Assembly: GCA_021208885.1 (NCBI GenBank)
Contig: JAJOJF010000035.1
Span: 1-64,000 of the forward strand
Direction: 5' to 3'
Source: Burkholderiaceae bacterium
Lineage (GTDB): Bacteria > Pseudomonadota > Gammaproteobacteria > Burkholderiales > Burkholderiaceae_B
Length of the DNA: 64,000 bases
In this document: positions 19,770-30,007 of the stretch, in pieces
Numbering within the stretch: the first letter of the stretch is position 1
Layout: every line of letters starts with the position of its first letter
The notes under the pieces: generated by a model
Seen by the model: only the letters and a program-made list of their open reading frames with translations
Told to the model about the DNA's origin: nothing
The model's database searches: none
Program-made: the position numbers and the translations under genes

Positions 19770-20306
19770 TCAACCCGAAACAGCAGACGAACTCACTGTC
19801 CACCAAACCATCCACGCCAGCACAACTGCGTAAAGCGCAGCCACCCAATCATCAAGCATCACACCAAAGCCGCCACTAACCCGGGCATCACACATCTTGA
19901 TTGGCCAGGGCTTCACAACATCAAACACCCTAAAGAGTACAAACCCTAGGGCCGACACCCATAACACCTCCGGCAACGCCCAAAGCACGATCCAGACAGC
20001 CACCATCTCATCCCAAACCACACCTACATGATCAGGCACGCCAAGCTCATCGACCGTACGCTGGCAAATCCAGATGCCCGCTCCTGCCGCTACCAATAAA
20101 AACACCGTCACGGCACCCCAGGACAACATCCCCGCCAATGGCCACCACAATGCCAACGCGAGCACACTACCCCAGGTACCCGAACCCGGGCGAATCAAGC
20201 CGCTACCAAATCCAAATGCGAGTGCACGATGTACGCGCCTGAAAACCCATCCAAGGGTAGGCCATGCAACTCGATGACGCTGACTAACCAAGAGTGGCTC
20301 GCTCAT
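19770..20306 (-). CDS. pgpA: phosphatidylglycerophosphatase A PgpA
   Basis: PgpA dephosphorylates phosphatidylglycerol phosphate to phosphatidylglycerol at the inner membrane. The 178-residue protein has the PgpA segments GSGLIRPGSGTWGSVLAL, DELGVPDHVGVVWDEMVAVW (acidic active site) and FRVFDVVKPWPI. Several hydrophobic helices. The start overlaps the thiL stop by four bases. Confidence 0.94.
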   Translation of the reverse strand: MSEPLLVSQRHRVAWPTLGWVFRRVHRALAFGFGSGLIRPGSGTWGSVLALALWWPLAGMLSWGAVTVFLLVAAGAGIWICQRTVDELGVPDHVGVVWDEMVAVWIVLWALPEVLWVSALGFVLFRVFDVVKPWPIKMCDARVSGGFGVMLDDWVAALYAVVLAWMVWWTVSSSAVSG

Positions 20307-21290
20307 TGCTCACCCCCCAAAAAATGGTCAAACCCCTTTGGCTCGATCTCAATTAACGAATCATCAATGTTGGCAAAGAGTCCTGGCTCAGCACGAATTT
20401 TGCCGACACGAGACAACTGAAGCCCGAGTGACTGACCAATTAACCCAATTCGCTGGCGATGAACAGCTGGCGCAGTAAAACAAAGCTCATACACATCACC
20501 GCCATGCAATACCGCTCGCTGTATAGCGCTCGGATCAAATGCGGCTAACCCATCATGAACTGGCAAATCCTTAAGCGTGAGCACAGCGCCCACATGGCTT
20601 GCGTCAAGCACATGACTCAGATCTTGTGTCAGACCATCCGAGATATCGATGGCTGCGTGTGCAAAGCCGAGCAGTCGTTGACCGAGTGCGACACGTGGCT
20701 CGGGGCGTTCAAGTGTCGGACGTAACTTTGGCAGACAACCTTGCGGATCTTCGAGGTTGCCAGCCAGAATCTGCAATGCAATGTCTGGCGCACCCAAAGG
20801 GCCGCTGACCCAAATATCATCATCAACTTTTGCAGCGCTACGCAAAAGTCCCGACTCATGATAAGGCAAAATACCCAACGCGGTGACACTGATGACGATA
20901 CCATCTTTGGTCGCGACCGTATCACCGCCAACCAGTGGACACCCCCAACGCTCGGCTAACGCATTTAACCCGCCGGAAAACGACGCCAGCCACGCCTCGT
21001 CAACCGATGGGATCCCAAGTCCGAGCAAACAACCAATTGGCTTGGCGCCCATGGCCGCTAGATCTGACAGGTTCACAGCCAGCGACTTGTGACCGAGACT
21101 GTCTGGCACCACTCCCGTAAAAAAAATGCCGCCCTTCAATCAGAACGTCTTTACAGGCAACGAGCTTGTGTCCTGGCGGCATCGGCAAGATCGCAGCATC
21201 ATCCCCGACTCCAATCGTGCCAGGTGTCGAGCCTACATTCCCAGACCGCTTGAAATAGCGGTCAATGAGGGAGAACTCACCTAGCGCCAT
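20303..21290 (-). pseudogene. thiL: thiL, thiamine-monophosphate kinase, frameshifted at a T8 run
   Basis: ThiL phosphorylates thiamine monophosphate to the active diphosphate. The N-terminal part (from 21290) reads GEFSLIDRYFKR, GVGDDAAILP and DVLIEGRHFF, then falls out of frame. The remainder reads TGVVPDSLGHKSLAVNLSDLAAMGA to the end in the neighbouring frame (open to 20303). The break is a homopolymer of eight T on the minus strand (21119-21126); seven would restore EGRHFFTGVVPDSLGHK. All downstream motifs (GGDTVATKDG, DISDGL) are intact. A base-calling error, a real mutation, or a slippage-rescued gene are all possible. Confidence 0.88.
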
Positions 21291-21301
21291 GAAACCGCCC
21301 G

Positions 21302-21808
21302 TCAGCGCGGCCGGGAGGCACGCGCAACTTCTGGACCTCGCACTTGGACAGCAACCTTATCGAGCACACCGTTGATGAACTTAAAGCCATCGGTTCCACC
21401 AAACGACTTGGCAAGCTCAACCGCCTCGTTAATCGCCACGCGATACGGCACTTCAATCTGCTGGGTCAATTCAAATGTACCAATCAGCAAGATTCCATGC
21501 TCGACGGGTGAAAGCTCATCGAGCGGTCGATCCACAAACGGCTTGAAAGTTGCACGCAAGTCATCGGCCTTGTGCGTGACACCCTGCCAAATAACGTTAA
21601 ACCATTTTTGGTCCGCAGTCGTAAATTCAGCATCATCACGAAGGTGGGCTTCTATCGCCCCGATCTCATCAAGCTTGTTCTCAGCACCATTGGACTGCAG
21701 GAGCCACGCGTAGATCGCCTGTAAGGCAAACTCGCGCGCTCGGCGCCTAGGGCTTGCGCCCGAGTTTGATTTTTTTGTATTGCCCGGTTGCGTCATGGTG
21801 GCGCTCAT
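21302..21808 (-). CDS. nusB: transcription antitermination factor NusB
   Basis: NusB binds boxA RNA with S10 and promotes rRNA antitermination; the boxA at 112-124 is a target type. The 168-residue product has a low-complexity N-terminus followed by [17 protein letters not shown], and the core [24 protein letters not shown] and [27 protein letters not shown]. The start overlaps the ribH stop (TAATG). Confidence 0.96.
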   Translation of the reverse strand: MSATMTQPGNTKKSNSGASPRRRAREFALQAIYAWLLQSNGAENKLDEIGAIEAHLRDDAEFTTADQKWFNVIWQGVTHKADDLRATFKPFVDRPLDELSPVEHGILLIGTFELTQQIEVPYRVAINEAVELAKSFGGTDGFKFINGVLDKVAVQVRGPEVARASRPR

Positions 21809-22302
21809 TAGTCCTGCTCGTCATCTTCATCGTCGGACTGCTCAGGCTCAAGCGCAACCATGAGATTAGCCATTTCGACTGCCGCCTGTGCACAATCGCG
21901 GCCTTTGCCAGCAGCGCGCGCATGCGCCTGCGCTTCGTCCTCGGTTGTCAACACGCCGTTGATCACCGGGATGCCCAGCTCAAGCGCTACCTGAGACATA
22001 GCCGACGCACTCTCGTTGCTCACGACCTCAAAATGATAAGTTTCACCGCGTATTACCGCGCCAAGCGCGATCAAGGCGTCAAACTCGCCTGTCTGGGCCA
22101 TCTGAGCCAGTGTGAGGCCAAGCTCTAGCGCGCCAGGCACTGACACAACCATGATGTCACGCTCATCAACCCCAAGTGCCTGTAGCTCACCCAAGCAGGC
22201 ATCGAGCTCTGCCAGACCGATTTCTTCATTAAAGCGTGCACGAACAATCCCAATGTGCAGGCCTTCGCCATTGAGATCCGGAGAAATGGTGTAAGGGCTC
22301 AT
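21808..22302 (-). CDS. ribH: 6,7-dimethyl-8-ribityllumazine synthase RibH
   Basis: RibH condenses the ribityl-amino-uracil with dihydroxybutanone phosphate to form lumazine, the penultimate step of riboflavin synthesis. The 164 residues contain [40 protein letters not shown] (catalytic His) and the [14 protein letters not shown] block. An acidic tail ([11 protein letters not shown]) extends beyond the usual core, a feature I cannot explain functionally. It overlaps ribBA by four bases. Confidence 0.96.
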   Translation of the reverse strand: MSPYTISPDLNGEGLHIGIVRARFNEEIGLAELDACLGELQALGVDERDIMVVSVPGALELGLTLAQMAQTGEFDALIALGAVIRGETYHFEVVSNESASAMSQVALELGIPVINGVLTTEDEAQAHARAAGKGRDCAQAAVEMANLMVALEPEQSDDEDDEQD

Positions 22303-23507
22303 TTGGTTTCCTGTAATGTTATTCGGTCGGTGGTTCTGTCTGAAGGTTGTTCATCGTAACCGGTAACGGTCAACCCGAAACCTGCCATCATGCTTGGCAT
22401 CTTGCGTGGTCTTGCCAGCAAGCGCATTTGTCCAACGCCAAGGTCGCGAAGTATCTGTGCTCCAAGACCATAGGTTCGCAAATCCATGCTGCGATTTACC
22501 CGTGGCACTCGGTTAACGCTGTCTTGAGCATGCCCCAACTGTTGGGCCTGAGTAAGCACATGCTCTGAGCTCGCGTCAACGTTTAACAAAACGACCACAG
22601 CATCAGAGGCAGCGGCTATCGCCTTCATCGCCTCATCAAAACCCCAGGAGTGCCCCGACCCTTGCGCATTGAGCAAGTCAATCACCGTTGTCGGCTCATG
22701 CACACGCACCAGAACCTCTCGCTCAGGCGTGATTTCACCTTTAGACAAGGCAATATGCGGCCGACCTTGAACCGTATCACGGTATACCGTCATACTAAAT
22801 GGCCCCCACGGCGTCGATATCTCTCTGGAAGCAACGCGTTGAACGACAGACTCATTCTCGCTGCGGTACTGAATCAAATCAGCAATCGTGCCAATCTTTA
22901 ACCCATGCGTTCTGCAATAATCGATCAAGTCAGGCAAACGGGCCATCGTCCCGTCAGGCTTGAGAATCTCACAGATCACGGCTGCCGGGGTCAACCCTGC
23001 CAAAGCTGTCAAATCGCAACCCGCCTCAGTATGACCTGCGCGCACCAGCACGCCGCCTGGCACTGCCCTCACAGGAAAGATGTGCCCTGGCTGCACCAAA
23101 TCTTCTGGCCTGGCGTCTTTGGCCACAGCGGTGCGGATGGTGTGAGCTCGGTCAGCCACTGAAATACCCGTATGTACACCTTGGGCCGCCTCGATCGAGA
23201 CCGTGAAATTCGTCCCGTAGGCCGCACCGTTGCTGTCGGCCATCAACGGCAGTTTCAGCTGCCGGCATCGATCCTCCGTGAGCGTCAAGCAAACGAGTCC
23301 TCGCGCATGGGTGACCATGAAATTGATTGCTTCGGGCGTCACAAACTCTGCCGCCATGACGAGGTCACCCTCGTTTTCGCGGTCTTCCTCATCGACTAAC
23401 ACCACCATCTTTCCAGCGCGGATGTCTTGGATGATCTCACTAATCGGTGAAATGGCCCCTGACAGAGATTCGTTGTCTGCGCCGGCCACTTGCAATGCGG
23501 GTGACAT
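22299..23507 (-). CDS. ribB: 3,4-dihydroxy-2-butanone 4-phosphate synthase with a degenerate GTP cyclohydrolase II domain (RibB/RibBA)
   Basis: Residues about 25-225 form an intact DHBP synthase: [18 protein letters not shown] (acidic active site), [20 protein letters not shown] and [15 protein letters not shown]. It makes the four-carbon unit for RibH. Residues about 230-390 align in position with GTP cyclohydrolase II but lack the C-x10-C-x-C zinc motif (the equivalent stretch reads [17 protein letters not shown]), so cyclohydrolase activity is unlikely. An intact cyclohydrolase is at 37045-38193. AAAGG before the ATG. It is first in a coupled block with ribH and nusB. Confidence 0.9.
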   Translation of the reverse strand: MSPALQVAGADNESLSGAISPISEIIQDIRAGKMVVLVDEEDRENEGDLVMAAEFVTPEAINFMVTHARGLVCLTLTEDRCRQLKLPLMADSNGAAYGTNFTVSIEAAQGVHTGISVADRAHTIRTAVAKDARPEDLVQPGHIFPVRAVPGGVLVRAGHTEAGCDLTALAGLTPAAVICEILKPDGTMARLPDLIDYCRTHGLKIGTIADLIQYRSENESVVQRVASREISTPWGPFSMTVYRDTVQGRPHIALSKGEITPEREVLVRVHEPTTVIDLLNAQGSGHSWGFDEAMKAIAAASDAVVVLLNVDASSEHVLTQAQQLGHAQDSVNRVPRVNRSMDLRTYGLGAQILRDLGVGQMRLLARPRKMPSMMAGFGLTVTGYDEQPSDRTTDRITLQETK

Positions 23508-23672
23508 AAAAAGCCTTTCTACTGGGATTCGGTATTGATGACTTACCGATTATAGGTTGCTGGCATACCTGAAATGCTAGATCACCCGATTGTTAACAAA
23601 AGATGACTTGTCATCATATGCAAGCAGATTGTCAGTACACTCATCACATTATCCCTGTAAGCGTATGCCCCA

Positions 23673-25238
23673 ATGTCTGAACAAGAGCTCAAACTCCACG
23701 TCCCACGAACTTCGCATGCAGGTGTCGAACAAGCGTTGCGCCGCGGTGCCGTGACGACCATCCGCCTGCGCGCTCAATATTTCGATACGCAAACATCTAA
23801 CCTAGCCAAATCAGGTGTGGCTTTGCGCTTGCGGCTAGAAGGTCGTCGCTGGGTGCAGACTCTAAAAATGCCGGGCTCACATCGTCTGGAAAAAATTGAG
23901 CTCAATCACCCACGGCCAGGACCAACTCTTGATCTTTCAGTCTACGCTGAGACGCCAGCCGCCCGCATCATAGAAAAACACGGCGATCAACTCGCAATTT
24001 CCTACGAAACCGATGTCAGACGGCTTTACCGTCGAATCCGGACCGTAGCTGGCCTTGTTGAAGTGGCCCTGGACCAGGGCCATATCAAAGCCGGGGACCT
24101 AAAACTACCGGTTTCCGAGGTGGAGTTCGAGCTGGTCTCAGGCCAGCCGCAGGCCATGTTTTTGCTGGGCTTGAAGTGGCTCACCACGTACAACCTGGTG
24201 CTTGATTTGCGAAGTAAAGCTGAACGCGGCACAACGCTAGCTGCATTGGCTGCTCGGTTGGCTAACCTCGGCGAGATAGAGGACGCTGCCACAACCGCAG
24301 CACGCGCCAACGCAATCGCCTCATTCTGGGCACCGCGTGGTACCAACGCCATCAAGCTATCGAGTCAAATGACGCCCGCCCAAGCGCTGGCCGCGGTGAC
24401 GATCGAGTGTCTTGACCAAATAGCGCGCAATGCCGCTGTGCTAGCTGAGATCGACACAGCAGGGTTTTATCGGGCTGGCAATCCCGAGCATACCCACCAA
24501 TTACGTGTAGGCATCCGACGTTTGCGCTCAGCCTGGTCTTTGTTCCAGAAACTGACTGCCCTGCCACCGCAACCATGGCGCGATGAACTGAAAGCGCATT
24601 TTGCGGCACTGGGTACAGCACGCGACGACGATGTCTTGCGCGAGACCGTGATGCCAGAGTTGAGCGCGGCTGGCCAACCACCGCTAGATTTGAATTCAGG
24701 CCAGCACGATGAATCTTCCATGAATGTCACAGCAAGTCCCGAGTTTCAGCGGTGGCTCGTCGAGCTGCTAGCCTGGACCATTGGCGCCCATCCGCTGCAG
24801 GCTGACTCAGAGTCACAGCCTGAGTTAGCAAAGGGTAAGGGCAAGCTCCCATCCGTGCGTGATGCGCTCTGCAAACAACTTTTCAAATGGCACCAGAAAG
24901 TGCTCACCGATGGCCTGCAGTTTGACAAGCTGCCGATCGAATCCAAGCATGAACTAAGAAAACGGGCTAAACGCCTGCGCTATGGCCTACAGTTTGCGGA
25001 ATCGCTCTTGCCTGGCAAGAAGCTCAAGAACTATCGCCGCAGCTTGAGCCGAATACAAGACATTCTGGGTGAGATGAACGACCTTTATGTAGCGCGTGAG
25101 AAATTCGAGGGCATTCGCGAAGACCAGCCACCCGCATGGTTCGCAGTTGGCTGGATTGCATCCCGATTAAGCGTCTTGACCAAGGAGGCGGGGCTCGCTT
25201 TTGAGGACCTTAAGCAAGCCGACCATTTCTGGGACTAG
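23673..25238 (+). CDS. CYTH and CHAD domain protein (inorganic triphosphatase type)
   Basis: A 521-residue two-domain protein. The N-terminal CYTH domain has the ExExK-type start EQELKLHV and basic/acidic tunnel strands (LRLRLEGRRWVQTLKM). The C-terminal CHAD domain (about 235-515) is rich in helices with conserved His and Arg/Lys (HTHQLRVGIRRLRSAWSLF-like segment near 270; ELRKRAKRLRYGLQF near 430), expected to bind polyphosphate. Enteric YgiF with this layout is a triphosphatase. It converges with ftsY, sharing a four-base CTAG in which both stops lie. Confidence 0.87.
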   Translation: MSEQELKLHVPRTSHAGVEQALRRGAVTTIRLRAQYFDTQTSNLAKSGVALRLRLEGRRWVQTLKMPGSHRLEKIELNHPRPGPTLDLSVYAETPAARIIEKHGDQLAISYETDVRRLYRRIRTVAGLVEVALDQGHIKAGDLKLPVSEVEFELVSGQPQAMFLLGLKWLTTYNLVLDLRSKAERGTTLAALAARLANLGEIEDAATTAARANAIASFWAPRGTNAIKLSSQMTPAQALAAVTIECLDQIARNAAVLAEIDTAGFYRAGNPEHTHQLRVGIRRLRSAWSLFQKLTALPPQPWRDELKAHFAALGTARDDDVLRETVMPELSAAGQPPLDLNSGQHDESSMNVTASPEFQRWLVELLAWTIGAHPLQADSESQPELAKGKGKLPSVRDALCKQLFKWHQKVLTDGLQFDKLPIESKHELRKRAKRLRYGLQFAESLLPGKKLKNYRRSLSRIQDILGEMNDLYVAREKFEGIREDQPPAWFAVGWIASRLSVLTKEAGLAFEDLKQADHFWD

Positions 25239-26323
25239 TCCAGGCCAAGCATGGCCTGCGCAAACTCGCGAGCTACGAAAGGCTGCAAGTCTTCGAGCTG
25301 CTCACCAACGCCAATCCAGTAAACGGGTACAGGACGACAGCCCTGAGCACCAGAGGCTAGCGCAGCAAGAACACCACCCTTGGCCGTACCATCGAGTTTG
25401 GTGACAATTAAGCCTGTCAGGGTCAACGCATCATCAAACGCTTTGACCTGAGCCAGAGCATTCTGCCCAGTGTTGCCATCGACAACCAGCAACACCTCAT
25501 GCGGAGCGGTTTGATCGGCCTTGTGGATCACCCGCCGAATCTTCTTGAGCTCCTCCATCAAATGAAGCTGGGTTGGCAGCCTGCCAGCGGTATCGACCAT
25601 TACCACATCCATGTCACGGGCGTGGCCAGCAGACACCGCATCAAAGGCCACGGCTGCCGGATCACCACCTTCTTGGGCGATCACTGCGACATCATTTCGA
25701 TTACCCCATTCAATGAGTTGCTCGCGCGCGGCCGCCCTGAACGTATCACCAGCAGCCAACAGCACTCGCGCCCCCCTTGATTGCAAAGCATGCGCCAACT
25801 TGCCGATAGATGTCGTCTTGCCAGCGCCATTGACCCCAGCGATCATGACCACAAGCGGCTTAACCGACCCAACCTCGAATGGCTTTTGCAGGGGTTGCAA
25901 ATGTTCAGTTAGAACATCGGCGAGCGCCTGACGTACCTCCGCAGCACTTTGCAAACGATCCTTGCGAACTTTTTGCCTGAGCGAATTGATCAGCGCGGTG
26001 CTTGCCTGCACGCCTGCATCAGCCATAATGAGTGCGGACTCAAGCTCCTCGTATAGACTCTCGTCAAGCTTGCTACCCACAAAAATGCCGCCGATGCTGG
26101 TTCTGGCTAACCCCTGACGCAGCCTGCTCATCCAAGACTGACGCGCAGGCTGTTGAATTGGTTGCTCGATTGAATCAACGATAATGTCACTGGCTGTGGT
26201 CAACCCAGCGCTAGGCTCGGCTCTTGGCTTATCAGCGAGCTCATCAACCTCAGGTGCGCCTGTAGCCTCAGCCAGAGCTTGAGGTGACTCTTGGCGGTCT
26301 TTTTTGCGGAAGAATCTAAACAT
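25235..26323 (-). CDS. ftsY: signal recognition particle receptor FtsY
   Basis: FtsY is the membrane-associated SRP GTPase that receives ribosome-nascent chain complexes. The 362 residues have a short acidic/basic A region starting FRFFRKKD, a helical N domain (about 75-150) and the G domain with GVNGAGKTTSIGKLAHAL (P-loop), the AAGDTFRAAAREQL insertion, VDTAGR and TKLDGTAKGG. I place the start at ATG 26323, one base away from the divergent rsmD start. The N-terminal acidic domain is shorter than in E. coli. Confidence 0.95.
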   Translation of the reverse strand: MFRFFRKKDRQESPQALAEATGAPEVDELADKPRAEPSAGLTTASDIIVDSIEQPIQQPARQSWMSRLRQGLARTSIGGIFVGSKLDESLYEELESALIMADAGVQASTALINSLRQKVRKDRLQSAAEVRQALADVLTEHLQPLQKPFEVGSVKPLVVMIAGVNGAGKTTSIGKLAHALQSRGARVLLAAGDTFRAAAREQLIEWGNRNDVAVIAQEGGDPAAVAFDAVSAGHARDMDVVMVDTAGRLPTQLHLMEELKKIRRVIHKADQTAPHEVLLVVDGNTGQNALAQVKAFDDALTLTGLIVTKLDGTAKGGVLAALASGAQGCRPVPVYWIGVGEQLEDLQPFVAREFAQAMLGLD

Positions 26324-26324
26324 A

Positions 26325-26876
26325 ATGGGAAAGTATATTCGGATCGTTGGCGGGCAGTATCGGCGAACACCCATTTCTGTGGTTGATGTGCCCGGACTCA
26401 GACCAACACCGGACCGAGTGCGCGAGACCCTCTTTAACTGGCTTCACCACCTCTGGCAAGGTGAGTTTGCTGACAAACAAGTGCTCGATTTGTTTGCTGG
26501 CAGCGGTGCATTGGGCTTTGAGGCAGCGTCCAGAGGCGTGGCTCACGTTCAAATGGTTGAATCAGACCCCACGGCTGTGGCAGCGCTTCGCAAATTGCGC
26601 GACAAACTCGCAGCCAAATCTGTCAGAATCCATGCTGGCGACGCCAAACATACGCTATCTAGATTAGAAAATACGCGATTTGACTTGATCTGCCTCGATC
26701 CACCTTTTTCGGCGGGATGGTTTCCTAAGCTTTTAAGTGACATATATCCCTTGCTAAACACTGATGGTCTGGTCTACGCTGAATCTGAACAAGCACTGAC
26801 GCCGCCAGAGGGTTATATTGCACTGCGTCAAGCCCGTGCGGGTGCCGTACACTATCAACTGTTTCAGCGCGAATAA
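26325..26876 (+). CDS. rsmD: 16S rRNA m2G966 methyltransferase RsmD
   Basis: RsmD methylates G966 of 16S rRNA. The product (183 residues) shows [30 protein letters not shown], the SAM-binding [19 protein letters not shown] and the catalytic DPPF. I use ATG 26325, which matches the family's usual start; it leaves only one base to the ftsY start. It is six bases from coaD, the common rsmD-coaD pair. Confidence 0.94.
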   Translation: MGKYIRIVGGQYRRTPISVVDVPGLRPTPDRVRETLFNWLHHLWQGEFADKQVLDLFAGSGALGFEAASRGVAHVQMVESDPTAVAALRKLRDKLAAKSVRIHAGDAKHTLSRLENTRFDLICLDPPFSAGWFPKLLSDIYPLLNTDGLVYAESEQALTPPEGYIALRQARAGAVHYQLFQRE

Positions 26877-26881
26877 ATGCC

Positions 26882-27400
26882 ATGATTACCGCTATTTACC
26901 CCGGAACCTTCGATCCATTGACCCGCGGTCACGAGGATCTCGTGCGACGCGCAGCTGGCTTGTTTGATGAGGTCGTCGTGGGGGTTGCCCATAGCCGCGC
27001 CAAAAAACCATTTTTTACCGTTCAAGAACGCGTAGAAATCGCCAAGGAGGTGCTTGGCCACTACCCCAACGTTCGCGTTGAAAGCTTTGCCGGGCTGCTC
27101 AAGGACTTTGTGCGGGATCAAGGTGGGCGTGTCATCGTGCGAGGCTTGCGAGCCGTGTCAGACTTTGAATACGAGTTTCAGATGGCTGGTATGAACCGAC
27201 ATCTTTTGCCAGAGGTCGAAACGTTGTTCATGACCCCATCGGACCAATACCAGTTCATATCCGGCACGATTGTGCGGGAAATAGCACTGCTAGGCGGCGA
27301 CGTCAGTAAATTTGTGTTTCCATCAGTTGAGAGATGGTTGCAGGCCAAAGCCAAAGAGCGGCTAGAACAGTCTTGGCCGCATGGACAAACACCCGTCTGA
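26882..27400 (+). CDS. coaD: phosphopantetheine adenylyltransferase CoaD
   Basis: CoaD makes dephospho-CoA from 4'-phosphopantetheine and ATP. The 172 residues include the nucleotidyltransferase motif [19 protein letters not shown] (with GxxxP-x-T-x-GH), [20 protein letters not shown] and [23 protein letters not shown]. Full length. Follows rsmD and precedes a ferredoxin gene in the same direction. Confidence 0.96.
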   Translation: MITAIYPGTFDPLTRGHEDLVRRAAGLFDEVVVGVAHSRAKKPFFTVQERVEIAKEVLGHYPNVRVESFAGLLKDFVRDQGGRVIVRGLRAVSDFEYEFQMAGMNRHLLPEVETLFMTPSDQYQFISGTIVREIALLGGDVSKFVFPSVERWLQAKAKERLEQSWPHGQTPV

Positions 27401-27682
<282 letters not shown>

Positions 27683-27711
27683 ATCAAACGGTTAGCACTG
27701 ATCGAACGTCA

Positions 27712-28089
27712 CTAAAACTCTGGCGTGGGCTCATCAGGATGGAGTTTGACGAGTCGGCATGACTTGCCAACAACATTGCTAAACCACGCTGCAGCCAAAT
27801 CCCCTTCATCAACGACCTTAACGGATCGTTCGCCAATTTTTGCGTCGCGCCAAACGCTTTCGTCATCTTCAATTACATCCATGGGCAAATCAAGACGCAA
27901 CATGCCAGGTGCCCGCAGAACCATGTTCCCAAAACTCAGGCTGATCTCTACGCGAGCCAATTTGTCAGCATATAGACCGCTATGCCAGGTCAAACGCTCA
28001 TCAACCACTAGCCAGCGGCGCGCAAAGCGCGCGACATCATCGCTGGCAACATTGGGAGCACCCACAATCAGTTCGTATTCAGTCAACAT
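27712..28089 (-). CDS. stand-alone MOSC N-terminal (beta-barrel) domain-like protein
   Basis: A 125-residue protein whose order of motifs resembles the N-terminal barrel of MOSC proteins: RRWLVVDERL, VLRAPGMLRLDLP and the stretch DEGDLAAAWFSNVVGKSCRLVKLHPD. The catalytic MOSC (Mo-cofactor sulfurase C-terminal) domain that should follow is absent: the stop is at 27712 and the ferredoxin gene ends 30 bases further on the other strand. It could be a remnant or a free domain. I prefer ATG 28089 to a TTG at 28113. Last gene of the opgH group. Confidence 0.6.
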   Translation of the reverse strand: MLTEYELIVGAPNVASDDVARFARRWLVVDERLTWHSGLYADKLARVEISLSFGNMVLRAPGMLRLDLPMDVIEDDESVWRDAKIGERSVKVVDEGDLAAAWFSNVVGKSCRLVKLHPDEPTPEF

Positions 28090-28135
28090 GGTCCACGCTA
28101 AATCTTTGATCAAGTCCTAACACTCGCACCACAGT

Positions 28136-29140
28136 TTAACGGTTCGAACGCAGCTCGCTTAACCACTTAACTCCCGGGTTATCAACTGTGCCCGTCAGTT
28201 CGAATCGCATCTTTGACTGACGGACGTTAATTTCCACGGCGCGAGTTTTGAATTTTGGGGAATTGGTCAATGTTGCCTGCATAGGGATAGAGATCTGTCC
28301 CGTGCCAAGATCAATCGTGCCCCTAGCCGCTGAAATATCACCCCATGCACCATTGGCATTGAAGGCCAGCAACTCGAGTGCCTGCGTATTTTCTTGTGGG
28401 TTTGCCCGTTGTACAGCCCATTCGCTGTCCATTGCCATGACGTCCCACTCGCCATTATTGGCCATACCTAGCTGCTCAAGCAATGCGGCTGTGTTGCCGA
28501 ACTTTTCAGTATCGTTGACCGACAAATATCTGAGCCCTAAAGTCGCAGAGCTGCCCGCTGCCACAGGCCAATTCACATCAGCCCTGAGTTCAAGTTGCTC
28601 AAGCGTGGCCAACACAACTTCACCTGTCTGATCAGTGATCCCGACTACTGCGAGCTTTTCCACAAGCGCTTGTTTAACCGAAACTTTCCAATCACCATTA
28701 GTGCGCAACCAACCCCGGACCCAATCAAGTAAAGAACGAGTCTCTACAGAAGCCTTCTGGCTCGCATCTGACATGGCTGATCGTTGAGTATCGGTGGCAA
28801 TCAATATTTCCAGACCTTGGACATATAAGTACTCTACAGCGAGCTCGCGCTCGAACAATGGCAACCATGACACCTGAAACTGCAACTGATCAATCAGCAG
28901 TGCGGGGTGCGTACCTTGCCGACTTGGGACCGTCACTTCACTTAAGTCAATACCTAGCCTGGGCAAAATACTAACTCGCACGTCACCGTTGACCTGCACT
29001 GTCGGATGTACCCAGGCACGCAAGCGATTCTCTACCAATGCGTTAGCCACAGGTGTTTGCAAGAGCAAAACCACCACAGCCAACAACAGCAACAAAATAC
29101 CCGAGACAGTAAGCGCGACGCGCATTAAAGTTTTAAGCAT
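28136..29140 (-). CDS. AsmA-like membrane-anchored protein
   Basis: A 334-residue protein with one N-terminal hydrophobic segment (about 8-30, VALTVSGILLLLLAVVVLLL) and a long beta-rich periplasmic part. Start phrases such as VRVSILPRLGIDLSEVTV and LLIDQLQFQVSWLPLF resemble the AsmA N-terminal domain, a family linked to lipid transfer and outer-membrane assembly. It is about half the length of E. coli AsmA. It lies in the leftward group after the methyltransferase; a lipid or glucan export role is possible but inferred. Confidence 0.65.
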   Translation of the reverse strand: MLKTLMRVALTVSGILLLLLAVVVLLLQTPVANALVENRLRAWVHPTVQVNGDVRVSILPRLGIDLSEVTVPSRQGTHPALLIDQLQFQVSWLPLFERELAVEYLYVQGLEILIATDTQRSAMSDASQKASVETRSLLDWVRGWLRTNGDWKVSVKQALVEKLAVVGITDQTGEVVLATLEQLELRADVNWPVAAGSSATLGLRYLSVNDTEKFGNTAALLEQLGMANNGEWDVMAMDSEWAVQRANPQENTQALELLAFNANGAWGDISAARGTIDLGTGQISIPMQATLTNSPKFKTRAVEINVRQSKMRFELTGTVDNPGVKWLSELRSNR

Positions 29141-29158
29141 GCAAAGACTTTAACGCAA

Positions 29159-30007
29159 TCATGGCGATGCCGCATAGAGGTCGTCATGGCCGATGACACA
29201 TCGACGCGCATCTCGCCTTGAAGCGAGCCAGGCATCAATATCGGTCAAGCCAAGATGGCCAATTTCAGCGACCGCCTTGGCGACGCCATCGATCAACATG
29301 TCATGAAAGACCGATGGCAGGTCTTCAATTTCCCAGGGGCTTTTATCGATCGTGACCGTGAACCCTCGTTGCTCGAGCGCGTTGCGTAAGTATTGACCAG
29401 ATGTTGGACCCAAGGCAGCACCAAACCCCTTATCAGTCACCTGATGAGCGCAAAACGCTTTGGTCACCGCCTGATCAAGCTTATGTCTCGGCTCCCATTG
29501 CATTTGCCCATCGAAGCTCAAAACCGCATACAAGGGAGCACGCAAAACGTCACAAAATCCGTCAACCCAGCGGCTAGACACCAAGTCAAACAAGGCCGAT
29601 GCGCTCACCAAATCCACCGGCAGGCTAAGCAAGGAATCAAGCTCACCAGACAGGTCGGCAACCCTAAAGTCGACATCAATCTGAATACCTCCACGCATCA
29701 TGCGCATAGAGTCTGTCTGCTCAGACATAACCTGATCAGCCCATTGCGTTAGCGCCTGTCGCGCGGCAGCAAGCAGCGCCCGGTCGTAGTCAACAAGCGT
29801 CCAGTGCTGCGCCTCGCCCAACAGCGGTGCGAGCGCACGCAGATTGGAACCAGAGCCGCAACCGAGATCCAAAACCCGTAGGCCTGACAGTTGCACACCG
29901 TGGCGCTTGCGAAGGTCTGCAAGCATGGCCTCTCGAACCTGCACGTTGCGCGCCGCATGGTCTACCGGCTCCCTGAGACTTAGCCATTGCGCAGAAAATT
30001 CACCCAA
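29159..30007 (-). CDS. class I SAM-dependent methyltransferase
   Basis: A 282-residue methyltransferase. Motif I is VLDLGCGSGSNLRALAP around residue 45, with an acidic end of strand 2 (WTLVDYD). The N-terminus EFSAQWLSLREPVDHAARN is characteristic of a subfamily that I recall in Alphaproteobacteria beside pterin-synthase-like genes, although I cannot confirm this here. The substrate is unknown. It overlaps the exporter gene upstream by eight bases, hence co-translated with it. Confidence 0.8.
   Translation of the reverse strand: MGEFSAQWLSLREPVDHAARNVQVREAMLADLRKRHGVQLSGLRVLDLGCGSGSNLRALAPLLGEAQHWTLVDYDRALLAAARQALTQWADQVMSEQTDSMRMMRGGIQIDVDFRVADLSGELDSLLSLPVDLVSASALFDLVSSRWVDGFCDVLRAPLYAVLSFDGQMQWEPRHKLDQAVTKAFCAHQVTDKGFGAALGPTSGQYLRNALEQRGFTVTIDKSPWEIEDLPSVFHDMLIDGVAKAVAEIGHLGLTDIDAWLASRRDARRCVIGHDDLYAASP

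Noticed and set aside
23508-23672. Searched for an FMN riboswitch upstream of ribB
   Set aside because: The AGGG..GAAATTCCC-type core of the FMN element is not visible on either strand in this 165-base gap.
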